A DNA stretch of 64,000 nucleotides from Nocardia miyunensis NBRC 108239 (GCF_001613065.1 NZ_BDBQ01000051.1:40429-104428), one strand, 5' to 3'. Shown: positions 12,001 through 18,458, numbered from the stretch's first letter. The notes: generated from the sequence alone by a model not told the origin. Numbers and translations are program-made.

Positions 12001-12316
12001 CCCGGCCCTCATCGCCCGCCACACCGACGGCTCCTGGTTCACCCTGACCCAGGAACAGGCCCTCGACCACGCCGAGGCCCTCCGCGAGGACAACGGCATC
12101 GATTACGAGTCGACGACCTTCACCGCCGCCACCGCGGGCCCCGCGGCCCTGGCCGAATTCCTGGCCTCGGCCACCGCTGGCGCCCTGTCGGTCCTCCCGA
12201 CCGGCGCGGACATCGCCGACGACCTCGCCGACGCCGAGGTCACCCACTGGTTCGCCACGTCCCGGGACTCCACCGATGCGGCGACCGACGAGGTTCGGGT
12301 GGTGATCACCGACTAG
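2..12316 (+). CDS. Multimodular non-ribosomal peptide synthetase, 3' part
   Basis: Over 4100 residues are visible. The gene is open at the left edge: the frame stays open upstream of the GTG at 8, and the protein begins inside an epimerization domain (GLGYG, then FNYLGR near residue 30), so counting here is from the GTG at 8. Domains follow by motif. C1 has PLSTLQSG near 160 and HHILLDG near 293. A1 has FTSGSTG near 762 and YRTGDL near 988. T1 has its GGNSL serine near 1153. C2 has HHITADG near 1387. A2 and T2 are followed by C3 (HHISGDG), A3, T3 (GGNSI) and C4 (HHILFDG near 3535). The last ~270 residues are a decayed A-like stump, with no T or TE domain. By-eye pocket residues against GrsA are DVWDFILVS (A1), DAIFLAVIA (A2) and DLWHLILVS (A3), which I do not assign to amino acids. 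The gene makes part of a secondary peptide by thiotemplate assembly, and the upstream epimerase implies a D-residue. A terminator follows directly. Confidence 0.97.
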   Translation, partial: LAVPDKGLGYGLLRRLNPETASQLGDPGQISFNYLGRISAGEVPEELAELGWVPVDDLGDLSVGQDADMPANGAVDINAIVTDGEQGLRLGASFTYPTGLLDREQVQEFADLWVEALTALARHARRPDAGGLTPSDLPLVPATQADIAVWERNYPALIDVWPLSTLQSGLLFHALLAQSGVDVYTVQSTVGLRGAVDITRLRTAAQGILVRYPNLRTAFVTDADGRSVQVVLDKVEAPWREVDLTDLPEAQRDSELKRLMAADRAEHFDMSAPPLLRFTLYRTAAHDWQIVITTHHILLDGWSMPPLLRDLLMLYAVRGDASVLPRVAPYRNYLAWLAGRDRDASLRAWQTALSGVQEPTLLAPRIAVEEQTYEIGRQVTEIDAERTERIKRYCAELGITVNTLIQAAWGVLLSRMTGQDDVVFGATVSGRPAELPGVESMVGLFINTLPVRVRVDDATSVGQLLSGLQADQADLLDHHYVGLTDIQRVAGTGVGFDSLVVFESYPVDKDAIEATSSIDGMSVTGAGMYDDTHYPMTVMVSAEATVVLAMKYLVSHFTDEQVEELSARLLRVLDVLVDRPDRRVGEIELLDDAERDRILVRWNDTRHEVAPELLLDGYRRTVAAHPDRVAVSYEGAELTYREFDERVNLLARRLIWAGVGPESLVALSIRRSIDLVVSMYAVITAGGAYVPLDPDHPAERIAHVLETAQPVCVLTRTADAVEVPAGIEVLDLETVDLDGFEVTPLEPDELEGPVLPDNPAYVIFTSGSTGRPKGVAVSHAAIHNQITWMLAEYPMGAGDVYFQKTATTFDVSLWGYFMPLRAGAKLVVATHDGHRDPEYLAETIAAQGVTVTDFVPSMLTVFAAHTPAGAVPTLRDVFVIGEALPPQTVAAMRSISAATVHNLYGPTEAAVSITYWPATQDDRLSVPIGAPQWNSLVYVLDSRLRPVPAGVPGELYLAGDQLARGYVARPDLTSDRFVADPFSTTGARMYRTGDLVSWRVTDGEPVLDYIGRTDFQVKFRGQRIELGEIESALLAHPSVSQAVVLVLPSDLGDQLVAYTVPAPGQAIDQRELLAAAAESLPAYMIPAAVVELAEFPLNTSGKLDRKALPEPEFAHREFRAPSTPIEEIVASVFAEVLGVDRVGADDDFFSLGGNSLIATQVTARLGTALRTRVSVRELFERSSVAELAARVAQYAGSDVARPALAATVRPEQVPLSLAQQRMWFLNRFDPNSTAYHVPAAVRLSGNVDLDALQAAVRDLVERHEVLRTVYPEREGFAQQVILPVAQAVPDLTPVPVRPDAVQDTVLELVTAAFDVTTEIPLRARLLRIDAPGGAAGSGPEAEPDHVGPAVVPDGHGTTGAESAAERDHAGLAVASDGQNAEYVLVFVAHHITADGWSMGPLTRDLMLAYAARAAGDAPAWTPLPVQYADFSVWQREVLGSEDDPDSVISAQAEYWRTTLADLPDELNLPVDRLRPAVPSYRGGHVLFPIDAEVHEALREIARERNTTLFMVVHAALAVLLAKLSGTEDIAVGTPIAGRGEAELDDLIGMFVNTLVLRTEVGGQRSFLELLADAREVDLQAFAHADIPFERLVELLAPERSTARNPLFQVALSFENMPETTFELPGLRVGGVEFDSGIEKFDLSLTLRESGDGSGISAQFSFARDLFDQASVEVIAARFVRLLRQIVRRPDAAVDDFELIEDSERADLISRTGLPASAPRTLPELLAEAVARDPQATAAVEGHAPVAGSSWGRSLSYAELDERSNRLARLLIERGLGAEDLVAVAVPRSLDSYLAEWSVTKSGAAFVPIDPTYPADRIAHMLTDSGARVGLTVASVRVQLPDSLEWLVLDELDTAAFDSAAVSDADRVRPLVPAHPAYVIYTSGSTGVPKGVMVTHAGVANFRDEQVELYGLDSTTRALHFASPSFDASILELLLAVGAGGRLVIVPPGVYGGAELADLIRAEGVTHAFITPAALSTVDPTGLDSLRVLTAGGEAVPADLVAKWVVPLADGTLRRMHNVYGPTETTIATTLGALAPQEPVALGGPIRGMRLLVLDERLRPVPVGVAGELYLSGIQLARGYHARNGLTAQRFVADPYVPGGRLYRTGDVVRWTAAGSVEYVGRSDFQVKVRGFRIELGEIDAALTAHETVGFAVTLGHRGAAGSTALVSYVVPAQDHSIDVGALTAHLQERLPAYMVPASIMVLDRIPLTPVGKLDRRALPEPVFEAETLFRAPRTPIEEVVAGVFAAVLGVDRVGADDDFFALGGNSLIATQVTARIGAALDTTVTVRSLFESPTVAGLAEAVAAQSRGDRVEIGSLERPERIPLSLAQQRMWFLNRFDPESTAYNVPMAVRLTGALDIPALRAAIGDLVSRHEVLRTVYPETDQGPVQVILPAVQAIPALDVRVTEADSVESAVLEFFSASFDVTAEVPLRVAVFEVSAAGADGTGEYVLAMVVHHISGDGSSMGPLTRDLMTAYAARSAGAAPEWEPLAAQYADYSIWQRAVLGSEDDPESLAAKQIGYWRRALADLPDQLDLPADRPRPAVQSFAGGTVSLRIDADTHAALVAVAREQGATLFMVVHTALAVLLARLSGTEDIAIGTPIAGRGEAALDDMIGMFVNTLVFRTQVESGASFTDLLATQRESDIQAFAHADVPFERLVEVLNPERSTARHPLFQVGMSFQNLARISLELPGMTVSGLDVDVEISQFDLHLIVGDGYDESGAPLGIAGDLTYATDLFDRETAQIFADRFVRLLGEIVAAPDRAVGDLDYLDAGEVTELVSDRNATAHETDRSATLVSLLERTVSRTPDATALIAPDGAAISYAELSARVNRLARQLISLGVGPEARVALALRRSVDLVVAMYAVATAGGAYVPVDPDQAAERTDYILDTAAPVCVLTNAETAFETTIAPVVRIDADQGGEDSPIADAERLGVLRPENTAYVIFTSGSTGRPKGVAVPHAAIVNQLLWETAEFGLGADDSVLLKTAATFDLSVWEFWTAAVCGGRLVVATAEGHQDPEYLNGLMARESVTTLHVVPSMLDALLTESDGALPDSLRQVLAIGEALPGSVAQRFRTGNAAGLFNLYGPTEAAVSITSHQVGEADVTSVPIGVPEWNSQVYVLDSRLRPVPAGVPGELYLAGAQLARGYFGRAELTSDRFVADPFADGERMYRTGDLAVWNAAGELDYRGRTDFQVKIRGFRIELGEIEAALLALPQVTQTAVLAKSDPRLGDRLVAYLVTSEVDLDVAQVRSELSANLPSYMVPAAFVVLDALPLNVNGKLDRKALPEPEFESTPYRAPSTPTEQVVAEVFADVLGRDGIGVDDDFFGIGGNSILSIQLVSRSKARGVMFSARAVFERRTIAGIAAGAVLGGSEPELPTGPLVEVDPADQTVWERKYPAMREVWPLSPLQSGLFFHAMMSEATMDVYSQQARLDFTGTLDADRLHAAAQALVDRYDNIRVAFTTDADGKAVQIVQDRVEVPWRETDLTDLPADRREAELARQLAEDRAVQFDMATPPLIRFGLYKLDADGDAQQWRLAITAHHILFDGWSMPLLMRDLLVLYAVHGDASVLPHVASYRDFLAWLSVRDREESLQAWARALAGVDEPTLIAPQPKSVDGVEIEHVGIELDAERTQRLSKFCADLGITVNTLVQASWGLLVGRLTGRGDVVFGATVSGRPAELTGIESMVGLFINTLPVRVRVDDHRTVADLLTGLQGEQAALMDHHYVGLPDILRVAGLGAQFDSLIVFESYPVDREAIAAASSIDGVSVTGIDFKGGTHYPLTITVTADTTIVANLEYLTSRYSEDAVRTLAARLERVLEALVGDPDALVADIDILDADERARILVESGGAATEPASARVGARTVATTLGAVVEEDPQAPALLVGESEIGYQVVDSRSSQLARVLIGRGVGPGDIVAVALPRSVEAVVALWAVQKAGAAALFADGLSFGEIVSAGAGFGITLEPAAKSVRWLVPTDPKVQAELAAAPAHPVSYADRLRPLHEDHPALIARHTDGSWFTLTQEQALDHAEALREDNGIDYESTTFTAATAGPAALAEFLASATAGALSVLPTGADIADDLADAEVTHWFATSRDSTDAATDEVRVVITD

Positions 12317-12324
12317 CCCGCCCG

Positions 12325-12358
12325 GGTGAAGAGTGCCGCACATCCGGCACTCTTCACC
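12325..12358 (+). terminator. Perfect 14-bp hairpin after the NRPS gene
   Basis: The arm at 12325-12338 is exactly complementary to 12345-12358, with a 6-base loop (CACATC). It begins 9 bases after the NRPS stop codon and has no T-tract, which is common for high-GC actinobacterial terminators. An apparent start codon at 12326 falls inside the stem, so it is not a real start. Confidence 0.85.
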
Positions 12359-12373
12359 GGCGGAGCCTGTCGG

Positions 12374-12670
12374 GGATTGCCTGCCGCGCAGGTTGTCCTA
12401 GCCGTCGAGGTTGTCTCGACCTCGACGACGATGCAGGACCGCATGGTCAAACCGCTCATGTATGCGGAGGCCGGAATCCCGAACTACTGGGGTATCGAGA
12501 TCAACTCGTTCAAAGGCCGCCTCCCCGGTGAGGGATTGCCGGTCCTGTTCGCGTACATTCGCGGCGACGACGGCGAGTACCAGCTCACCCACCGCGTGGC
12601 CGCCGGGACGGCGGCAACTCTGCACTCGCCGTTCGAATTCACCGTGGATCCGGCAACGCTCATGCGCTGA
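12374..12670 (+). pseudogene. Uma2-family (DUF820) nuclease-fold remnant
   Basis: The translated frame carries the second half of a Uma2/DUF820 protein: VVLAVEVVS, then a conserved lysine and YAEAGIPNYWGIE. This corresponds to the VEV...K...YAxAGIPxYW core of this PD-(D/E)XK-like family. Intact members are about 180-200 residues and have an N-terminal half that is missing here; the frame upstream runs into the NRPS terminator. The usual SPSS after VEV is changed to STST. No ribosome binding site or plausible start is visible. It is probably a dead 3' fragment, left by a deletion that joined it to the NRPS end. Confidence 0.65.
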
Positions 12671-13044
12671 CTTCTCACGGGTGTCCGCGCGGTGACGTCG
12701 ACGTCCGGACACGGAGCATCCGGTGTCGTGATCGAGCGTCGGATATGTCCTGGATGCTCGACTGCGGGCAAGCGGCAGAGTGCGCCGCAACCGGCCGTGC
12801 GATCGGCCGTTCGGGGGATCCGGGCTCGAATGTCGCGGTATTCGTTGTTTGGCGGTGGGTTCCGGTTCGAATCATGATCAACGGGTACTCGGGTTGGGAT
12901 GCGGTGTAGCTCGGGGATACAGGTAGTGCGGTACTGCGGATTTCCGCGGGGGATCGGCGGATCGTGGGATGGGACGGATCGTCCGTCGGGTCGCGACAGT
13001 GCATGCGGGCCTGTGCTGCGGCCAGCGAAATAGGGAAACAGACG
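12671..13044. other. Gene-free stretch between two relic genes
   Basis: I see no credible coding frame, hairpin or promoter here. The GC content is somewhat lower than in the flanking genes. It separates the Uma2 and haloperoxidase fragments and is probably decayed sequence. Confidence 0.4.
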
Positions 13045-13416
13045 GTGGATCAGATCCTGTACTGGAACGATCAGGTGCTCGGGATGGACGAGCCGGAGCA
13101 CGTCGATGTCGGAGGGATGGCCCGTGCGCTCGCGATGACTCATCTGGCCATGTACGAGGCGTATCGCAGTATCGCCTCGGTCCCGTATCGCAGCTATCTG
13201 GCCGAACCGCCGGTTCCGGAGCCGGAGGCTGCGCCCGAGACGGCCATGGCGGTCGCCGCGCACACGGTCCTGACCGCGTTGTATCCGCAGTGGACCGCCC
13301 GGCTGGACAATGCCCTGTGCCGAAGCGGCCTGAACGGTCCGGGCCGCACCGGCGGCGCGGCGCACGGCCTGGCGGTCGCCCACGCGGTGCTCGCCGTCGG
13401 CGGGTCGGATCGGTGA
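13045..13416 (+). pseudogene. Vanadium-dependent haloperoxidase/PAP2-family N-terminal fragment
   Basis: The frame reads ILYWNDQVLGMDEPEH, then ALAMTHLAMYEAYRSI and TVLTALYPQW. This is the typical N-terminal helical part of bacterial vanadium-dependent haloperoxidase/PAP2 proteins. Full members are about 400-600 residues and carry the vanadate-binding K/R...SGH...R..H residues in the C-terminal half. None is present, because the frame stops after ~123 residues. The start taken is GTG 13045, but the frame is open further upstream (12964). It could be a short expressed protein, but truncation next to another relic favours a pseudogene. Confidence 0.55.
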
Positions 13417-13498
13417 TCTCGGCAGTGCCAGACAATTTCTAGCAAACGAGCCGTAAACTGAGGCTTCCACTGTTGTCGAACGACGGCGGGAGCGGCGC

Positions 13499-15361
13499 AT
13501 GACGGACACCGAGGTCGGATCGGAACCGCTACGTGGCAGGACGCGCTGGATTGCGCTCGGGGTGCTCGCGCTGGCGGCGGGCACCCTGGTCTTCGATGCC
13601 ACCATCGTCGGGGTGTCGCTGCCCGCGGTCATCGCCGCCACCGGACTCGGGTTCGCCGCGGCGCAGTGGATACTGAGCGCCTATTCGGTGGTCTTCGCGG
13701 CACTGCTGATCACCGCCGGGCGAGTGGGCGACCGGGTGGGGATGCGCACACTCATGGCTATCGGTGTGGTGCTGGTCGTCGCGGGCAGTCTGCTCGCCGC
13801 GGCCGCCCATCATCCGGACCTGCTGATCTGGGGCCGAATCGTGCAGGGCGCGGGGGCGGCGTGTATTCCGGCGGGGGTGTTCAGCGCCATCGACGCGGTG
13901 TTCCGCGGCCGCGACCGGACCCTCGCGCATACCGCCGGCGGCGTGGCGCTCGGTGTCGTCGCGGTGCTCGGGGCGCTGCTGGGCGGCTGGCTGACCACCT
14001 CGTTCACCTGGCCGTGGATCTTTCTGCTGAACGTGCCGATCGGCGCGGTGCTGCTGGCGGGCATCCTCGCCGTGGTTCCCGAGGTCCGCACCGCGGAACG
14101 CGGCCTGGACGTGGACGGATTCCTGCTCGGCGCAGCGGGTTTCGCGGTAGTCGTCTTCGCGCTGATCGAGGGGGCCGCCTACGGCTGGGGGCGGCCGCTG
14201 CGGACGTTCGAGGTGTTCGGACTGCACTGGTCGGCGCGTGCGTCGGCCTCGCCCGGCCCGGTGCTGCTGGTGCTCGGACTCGTGCTGCTGGCGCTGTTCC
14301 TGCTCTGGGAGCATCATCGTGGTCAGGTGAATCGGCCTGCGCTGCTGGATCTTTCGCTGTTCGTTGCACCGGCGTTCCGGTGGGGTGCGGCGGCCTCGTT
14401 CGCGAGCGCGCTCACCGTCTTCGGTCTGCTGTTCGTACTGCCGCTGTATCTGGTCGACGTGCTGGGCTTGTCCACGCTGCGCAGCGGCCTGGTCATCGCG
14501 CTGGCCGCGCTGGGGACGCTGCTGGGCGCTCTCGTCGCCCGAGGTCCGGTGGCCGAACTGGGGCGGGTGCGGATCGTGCGCCTGGGCCTGGCGATTCAGA
14601 CTGTCGCCATCGCGCTGACCGCGCTGTGCATCACTGCCGACATCTCGCCCTGGTGGGTCGCGGTCCTGCTGGTCTGCTACGGCGTCGGCCTGGGCCTGAC
14701 CTGCGCACATCTCACCGCGGTCACCCTCGCCGGAACCCCGCGTGCAGCCGCCGGACGCGCCCGCGCCAGCCAGGCCACGCTGGGCGGTTTCGGCGCTTCC
14801 CTGGGCGTGGCGATCCTCGGCGGCGCGTTGTCCCTCTCGATCGGGCACGCGCTGCCCGATCGCCTCTCCGCGATCCACGGCCTGCCGCCTCGTACGGCCC
14901 GTGAGGTCACCATCGCCACGCACGACTCGGCCGGTGGCGCGATCGCCGCCCTGCGCGCCCACCACGCCGACACCGCCGTCGTCGACGCTCTCGCCCGCGG
15001 TTTCACCGACGCCACCCGAGCCGCCCTGCTGGTCGCCGCGGTGATCCTGCTGCTGGGCTTGTTCGCCGCCACCCGCCTCCCGGGAAGTGCGGGAATGCCC
15101 AGGCGCACAGTTCCGACCACTGGAGTCCCGGGCGATGCCGCCGATGTCGAGCGGGCCTCGGGGAGTGCGTCGGAAGCCGGAGGGAGTTCGGGAGCTGTCG
15201 CGGGGCCATCGGACGGTGCGGCCGACAGCGGAGCGAGTCCGGATGGTGCCGAAGTGGCGTCGAGCAGGCCGGCCGGAACGCCGTCCGATGGGACCGATGG
15301 CGAGGACGCGGGTGAGGCACCCGGTGAGCCCCGGGGCGATGCTTCCGGCAGCACGGGATGA
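13499..15361 (+). CDS. MFS drug-efflux transporter, DHA2-like (14 TM)
   Basis: The 620-residue protein has about 14 hydrophobic segments and is a predicted proton-coupled exporter in the inner membrane. The first helix carries LVFDATIVGVSLPAV (motif D1 style, common in DHA2 exporters), followed by the loop 2-3 motif GRVGDRVG. WPWIFLLNVPIG is the typical helix-6 signature. From about residue 535 on there is a long Ser/Gly/Ala/Asp-rich tail of ~85 residues with no recognizable domain. The ATG at 13499 is preceded by GGCGGGAG, a usable ribosome binding site. The gene lies 1.2 kb downstream of the NRPS on the same strand, so it might export the peptide, but the relics between them weaken that link. 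Confidence 0.9.
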   Translation: MTDTEVGSEPLRGRTRWIALGVLALAAGTLVFDATIVGVSLPAVIAATGLGFAAAQWILSAYSVVFAALLITAGRVGDRVGMRTLMAIGVVLVVAGSLLAAAAHHPDLLIWGRIVQGAGAACIPAGVFSAIDAVFRGRDRTLAHTAGGVALGVVAVLGALLGGWLTTSFTWPWIFLLNVPIGAVLLAGILAVVPEVRTAERGLDVDGFLLGAAGFAVVVFALIEGAAYGWGRPLRTFEVFGLHWSARASASPGPVLLVLGLVLLALFLLWEHHRGQVNRPALLDLSLFVAPAFRWGAAASFASALTVFGLLFVLPLYLVDVLGLSTLRSGLVIALAALGTLLGALVARGPVAELGRVRIVRLGLAIQTVAIALTALCITADISPWWVAVLLVCYGVGLGLTCAHLTAVTLAGTPRAAAGRARASQATLGGFGASLGVAILGGALSLSIGHALPDRLSAIHGLPPRTAREVTIATHDSAGGAIAALRAHHADTAVVDALARGFTDATRAALLVAAVILLLGLFAATRLPGSAGMPRRTVPTTGVPGDAADVERASGSASEAGGSSGAVAGPSDGAADSGASPDGAEVASSRPAGTPSDGTDGEDAGEAPGEPRGDASGSTG

Positions 15362-15433
15362 TCGCGTGATACGGGCGTTGGCCTCGACAGCCCTACGGCC
15401 GCAACGCAATTCCCGCATCTGTGAGTAGCGGTA

Positions 15434-15841
15434 TCACCAGTCGACGAGTCCCAGTTCGTGTAGATGGCGGAAGATCAGCATCGAGCCCGGGGCGACGTGT
15501 GGCATGGCGGCGTATTCCCCGACGGTGAAATAGCGGAGTTCGGCGATTTCGCTGGTGGGCTGGGGGTTGCCGCCGAGGTCGGCGGTGAAGCAGGTCATGT
15601 GCAGGGCGGTGCCGGGTGCGTGCCCGTAAGCCTCGCATTCGAAGACGCCGAGTTCGGCATATTCGGTGACCTCGACGCCGAGTTCCTCGCGGACCTCGCG
15701 GTGCAGGGCCTGGACCGGGGTCTCGCCGGGATCGATCTTGCCGCCCGCCATGTAGAACACGTCCTTGCCCGCCGAACGTGCCTGCAGCAGACGGCGGTCG
15801 CGGACGTACGCCAGTGCCGCGGTGCGAATCATGGTGTCCAC
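15434..15841 (-). CDS. Nudix hydrolase
   Basis: The 135-residue protein has a complete Nudix box (residues ~34-56): GGKIDPGETPVQALHREVREELG, matching GX5EX7REUXEEXGU, so the metal-binding glutamates are intact. The family hydrolyses nucleoside diphosphates linked to another moiety; the substrate cannot be told from sequence. It has a single domain and a typical length for small standalone Nudix enzymes. It is convergent with the MFS gene and 16 bases downstream of the next minus-strand gene, so the two are probably co-transcribed. Confidence 0.92.
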   Translation of the reverse strand: MDTMIRTAALAYVRDRRLLQARSAGKDVFYMAGGKIDPGETPVQALHREVREELGVEVTEYAELGVFECEAYGHAPGTALHMTCFTADLGGNPQPTSEIAELRYFTVGEYAAMPHVAPGSMLIFRHLHELGLVDW

Positions 15842-15857
15842 CTTCGTGTTCGGTCCG

Positions 15858-16385
15858 TCAGCGGGTGGTGGGCGGCGCGAGCTTCCAGTGTTCGTGCAGG
15901 GCGTTCGCGATCTCGGGCAGCACGGTCACCGGAACATTCTTGTGCCGCAGCATTTTCCGGATCTGCGCGACCTGTTCGCGTTTGCGGTGCTCATAGGCGT
16001 TGGATATCGGCCGCACCACCGGCGGGATGGACAGCAGGACCAGCTCGCCGTGCCGCTCGTCGCCGCCGGACAGGTCCAGCGCCAGCGCCCAGCGCGCCCG
16101 CTCGTCGAGAGTGAACCGCCCGGCCACCACCCGATCCCAGGCGATATCGCTCTCGCGCAGCGGGGTGCGCCGGGAGATCGTCCGATCGCTGAGCACCACC
16201 ACATCGCGCCCGAACAGCGCGACCAACACCGCGATCCCGACGGCGATGCCCGCGAACAGTCCGGTGAACACCCGGTTCAACCCGAACGCGGCCACGATCC
16301 CCCCGCAGACCAGCGCCGTCGCCAGAACACCCAGCGTGCCGTAGATCAGCGCCCGCTGTCCGGGCACCACACCCGCACGTACCAT
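15858..16385 (-). CDS. Two-helix membrane protein of unknown function
   Basis: The protein is about 175 residues from ATG 16385, which has AGGAAGG upstream; a longer frame to 16460 lacks such a site. Two hydrophobic helices at about residues 11-30 and 37-58 are followed by a cytosolic domain containing SDRTISRRTPL and IPPVVRPISNAYEHRKREQ. The layout (two helices, then a PH-like soluble part) resembles small actinobacterial bPH-type membrane proteins, but I do not recognize the family firmly. It lies just upstream of the Nudix gene on the same strand. Confidence 0.75.
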   Translation of the reverse strand: MVRAGVVPGQRALIYGTLGVLATALVCGGIVAAFGLNRVFTGLFAGIAVGIAVLVALFGRDVVVLSDRTISRRTPLRESDIAWDRVVAGRFTLDERARWALALDLSGGDERHGELVLLSIPPVVRPISNAYEHRKREQVAQIRKMLRHKNVPVTVLPEIANALHEHWKLAPPTTR

Positions 16386-16576
16386 CGCCCTCGGTCCTTC
16401 CTGCCTACCGACAGCACCGTACCGGGCATCGCGTAGCCGGGGTACCGAGGTCGGGCCCACCGGATCGTGGACCGCGAGCTCGGAGCCCGCGGCGCCGGGA
16501 TCGTGGATCGGGACCGTGGTCCGGGGAACCGCTGTTCCGGGGCTGTGGTACGGGGCCGCTGCTCGGGAACCGCGGC

Positions 16577-17377
16577 TCAGGGACGCAGCGCGACCGCGGC
16601 CTCGGCGGTGTACACCAGGAAGGTCAGGCTCTCCTGGAAGTACAGCTGCACCGTCTCCGCGTCGTGCGACAGGTAGCCGATCGAAAGATCTTGTCCCAGT
16701 TGCAGATCGAAGTCTCCGCCGCGCGTGGTCAGCACGAACGCACCGTCGATGGCCGGGGCCCAGATGATGTCGCCCTCCGGGATGAGGCGTTCGATGTGGG
16801 TGCGGATCGGATAGCCGTGATCGGAGGTCTCGCTGACCGCCGTGTACAGATCGGCGTTCAGCAGCACCGAGTACGGCCCGTCCACACCGGCCAGCCGCAG
16901 CGCCGTGACGGCCTGCGCGATCGCCTCCGGAGCCTGCCGCGCATCGGCGGGCGGGGCGATCGGATCATTGGAGGAGGCCGCCCGGATCCCGGTGATGCCC
17001 GCGGCCGCGTATCCCTCGAAGATGGCGCGATCCTCGGCGTAGGCGATCTTGCGCGCGGCATCCTTGACCGCGTCCAGATCGGTGTCCTTCCCGCCGCGCT
17101 CGACATTGTCGAGTTCCTCGCGCGCGAGCGTGAACGGCACCCGCAGCTCCACCACCGGCGCGACCTGCCGCTGCCGCGCCACGATGCCGGCGTCCGGCGG
17201 GTCGATGACGGTGGTGCGGCCCAGTCCGACCGCGGAGAACTCGGAGCCGTGCGGGCCGGAGACGTCGACCACGCGACGCCCCGCGACATGCCGTTTGAAC
17301 GTGCGCTTGGCCTCGTCCTCGATCGCCGACCACGCCTCGGACGTGATCGGTGCGAGTTCGCGGTGCAGGTTGTTCAT
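16577..17377 (-). CDS. Encapsulin nanocompartment shell protein
   Basis: This is a 266-residue family 1 encapsulin (HK97 phage-capsid fold), the usual length for T=1 shells. The start MNNLHRELAPITSEAW and the segments GRRVVDVSGPHG, ERGGKDTDL and AYAEDRAIFEGY are family landmarks. The protein self-assembles into a closed cytosolic shell around a cargo enzyme. The cargo gene, a DyP peroxidase carrying a C-terminal loading peptide, lies 61 bases upstream on the same strand, so this is a classical cargo-shell operon. The likely role is oxidative-stress defence. The ATG at 17377 has an AAGGACT-like site upstream. Confidence 0.96.
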   Translation of the reverse strand: MNNLHRELAPITSEAWSAIEDEAKRTFKRHVAGRRVVDVSGPHGSEFSAVGLGRTTVIDPPDAGIVARQRQVAPVVELRVPFTLAREELDNVERGGKDTDLDAVKDAARKIAYAEDRAIFEGYAAAGITGIRAASSNDPIAPPADARQAPEAIAQAVTALRLAGVDGPYSVLLNADLYTAVSETSDHGYPIRTHIERLIPEGDIIWAPAIDGAFVLTTRGGDFDLQLGQDLSIGYLSHDAETVQLYFQESLTFLVYTAEAAVALRP

Positions 17378-17438
17378 CGCTGGAGTCCTTTCGACGTGGC
17401 CGGACTTGTGGGCCGGACCGCTCGCGTACTCGACCCGA

Positions 17439-18458
17439 TCATGCCGGGCCCTTCTTCAATGTGCCGATACCGAGAGAGCCGTCCCCGGAGCTCGCGGCCA
17501 CAGGTGCGCCCGCGGGTTCGGCGGCCGCGTCCGGGGGATCGGGCAGGTCGTCCAGGAATCCCGCGGGCGGGGTGAAGAACGAGGTCCCGGTGACCGCTGT
17601 GGAGAAATCCAGGATGCGGTCGTACGCGGCCTCGTCGCTGCCCAGGAACATCCGCTCGAGCATGCGCTCGGTGACGCTCGGCGTCGCGGCGTAGGCGACG
17701 TAGTACGTGCCGAATTCTCCTTCGCGCACACTGCCGAAGGGCATGTTCGCGCGCAGAATCTGACGTTGCGTACCGTCCGGGTCGTACAGCGTATTGACCG
17801 CGACGTGCGAATTCGCCGGCTTGTCCGCGTCGGACAGCTCGTAGTCACCCAGCTTGGTCCGGCCGATCACCAGTTCCTGCTCGGACACCGGCAGCGCGTT
17901 CCAGGTCACCAGATCGTGCAGGTACTTCTGCACGATGACGTAACTGCCGCCCTCGAACACCGGATCCTCCTCGCCGATCAGCGCCGTCGAGGCCGCGAGC
18001 GCACCCTCCGGATTCTCCGTGCCGTCCACGAAACCGAGCAGATCGCGCTGTTCGAAATAGCGGAATCCGACCGTCTCGTCCACGATGGTGGCCGCACCGC
18101 GCAGCCGGTCGCCGATCACCATCGCCAATTCGAAGCAGGCGTCCTGGCCCTCGGCCTTGATGTGGAACAGCAGATCCCCTGGAGTGGCCGGAGCCGTGTG
18201 CGTTGGCCCCTCGTAGGCGGGGAATTCGTGCAGTTCGGCCGGGCGCGGGCCGGCGAACAGCCGATCCCAGGCCGCGGAACCGATACTGGTGATGCAGGCC
18301 AGATTCGCTCCGGGTAGACGGAAGCCGACCGAACGGCGCAGTCCCGACAGATCCGCCAGCAGATCGCGAACGGTATTCTCGCCGCCCTCGTCGATGGTGG
18401 CGACCAGGAACAGGGCGGCCGGGCTGAGCGGATCGAGGATCGGCTGCGACTCACTCAT
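17439..18458 (-). CDS. DyP-type heme peroxidase, encapsulin cargo
   Basis: The dye-decolorizing peroxidase is about 339 residues. It carries the GFVDGTENP motif (catalytic Asp), the NSHVAVN segment with the proximal heme histidine, and the distal arginine region before ILRANMPFG. The last residues, GSLGIGTLKKGPA, match the known DyP cargo-loading peptide (SLxIGSLK-type) and are joined to the enzyme by a Pro/Ala-rich linker. It should reduce peroxides inside the encapsulin shell. I take ATG 18458 (MSESQPIL) as the start; a longer frame to 18488 adds ten residues but is less family-like. It is first in the two-gene operon with encapsulin. Confidence 0.95.
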   Translation of the reverse strand: MSESQPILDPLSPAALFLVATIDEGGENTVRDLLADLSGLRRSVGFRLPGANLACITSIGSAAWDRLFAGPRPAELHEFPAYEGPTHTAPATPGDLLFHIKAEGQDACFELAMVIGDRLRGAATIVDETVGFRYFEQRDLLGFVDGTENPEGALAASTALIGEEDPVFEGGSYVIVQKYLHDLVTWNALPVSEQELVIGRTKLGDYELSDADKPANSHVAVNTLYDPDGTQRQILRANMPFGSVREGEFGTYYVAYAATPSVTERMLERMFLGSDEAAYDRILDFSTAVTGTSFFTPPAGFLDDLPDPPDAAAEPAGAPVAASSGDGSLGIGTLKKGPA

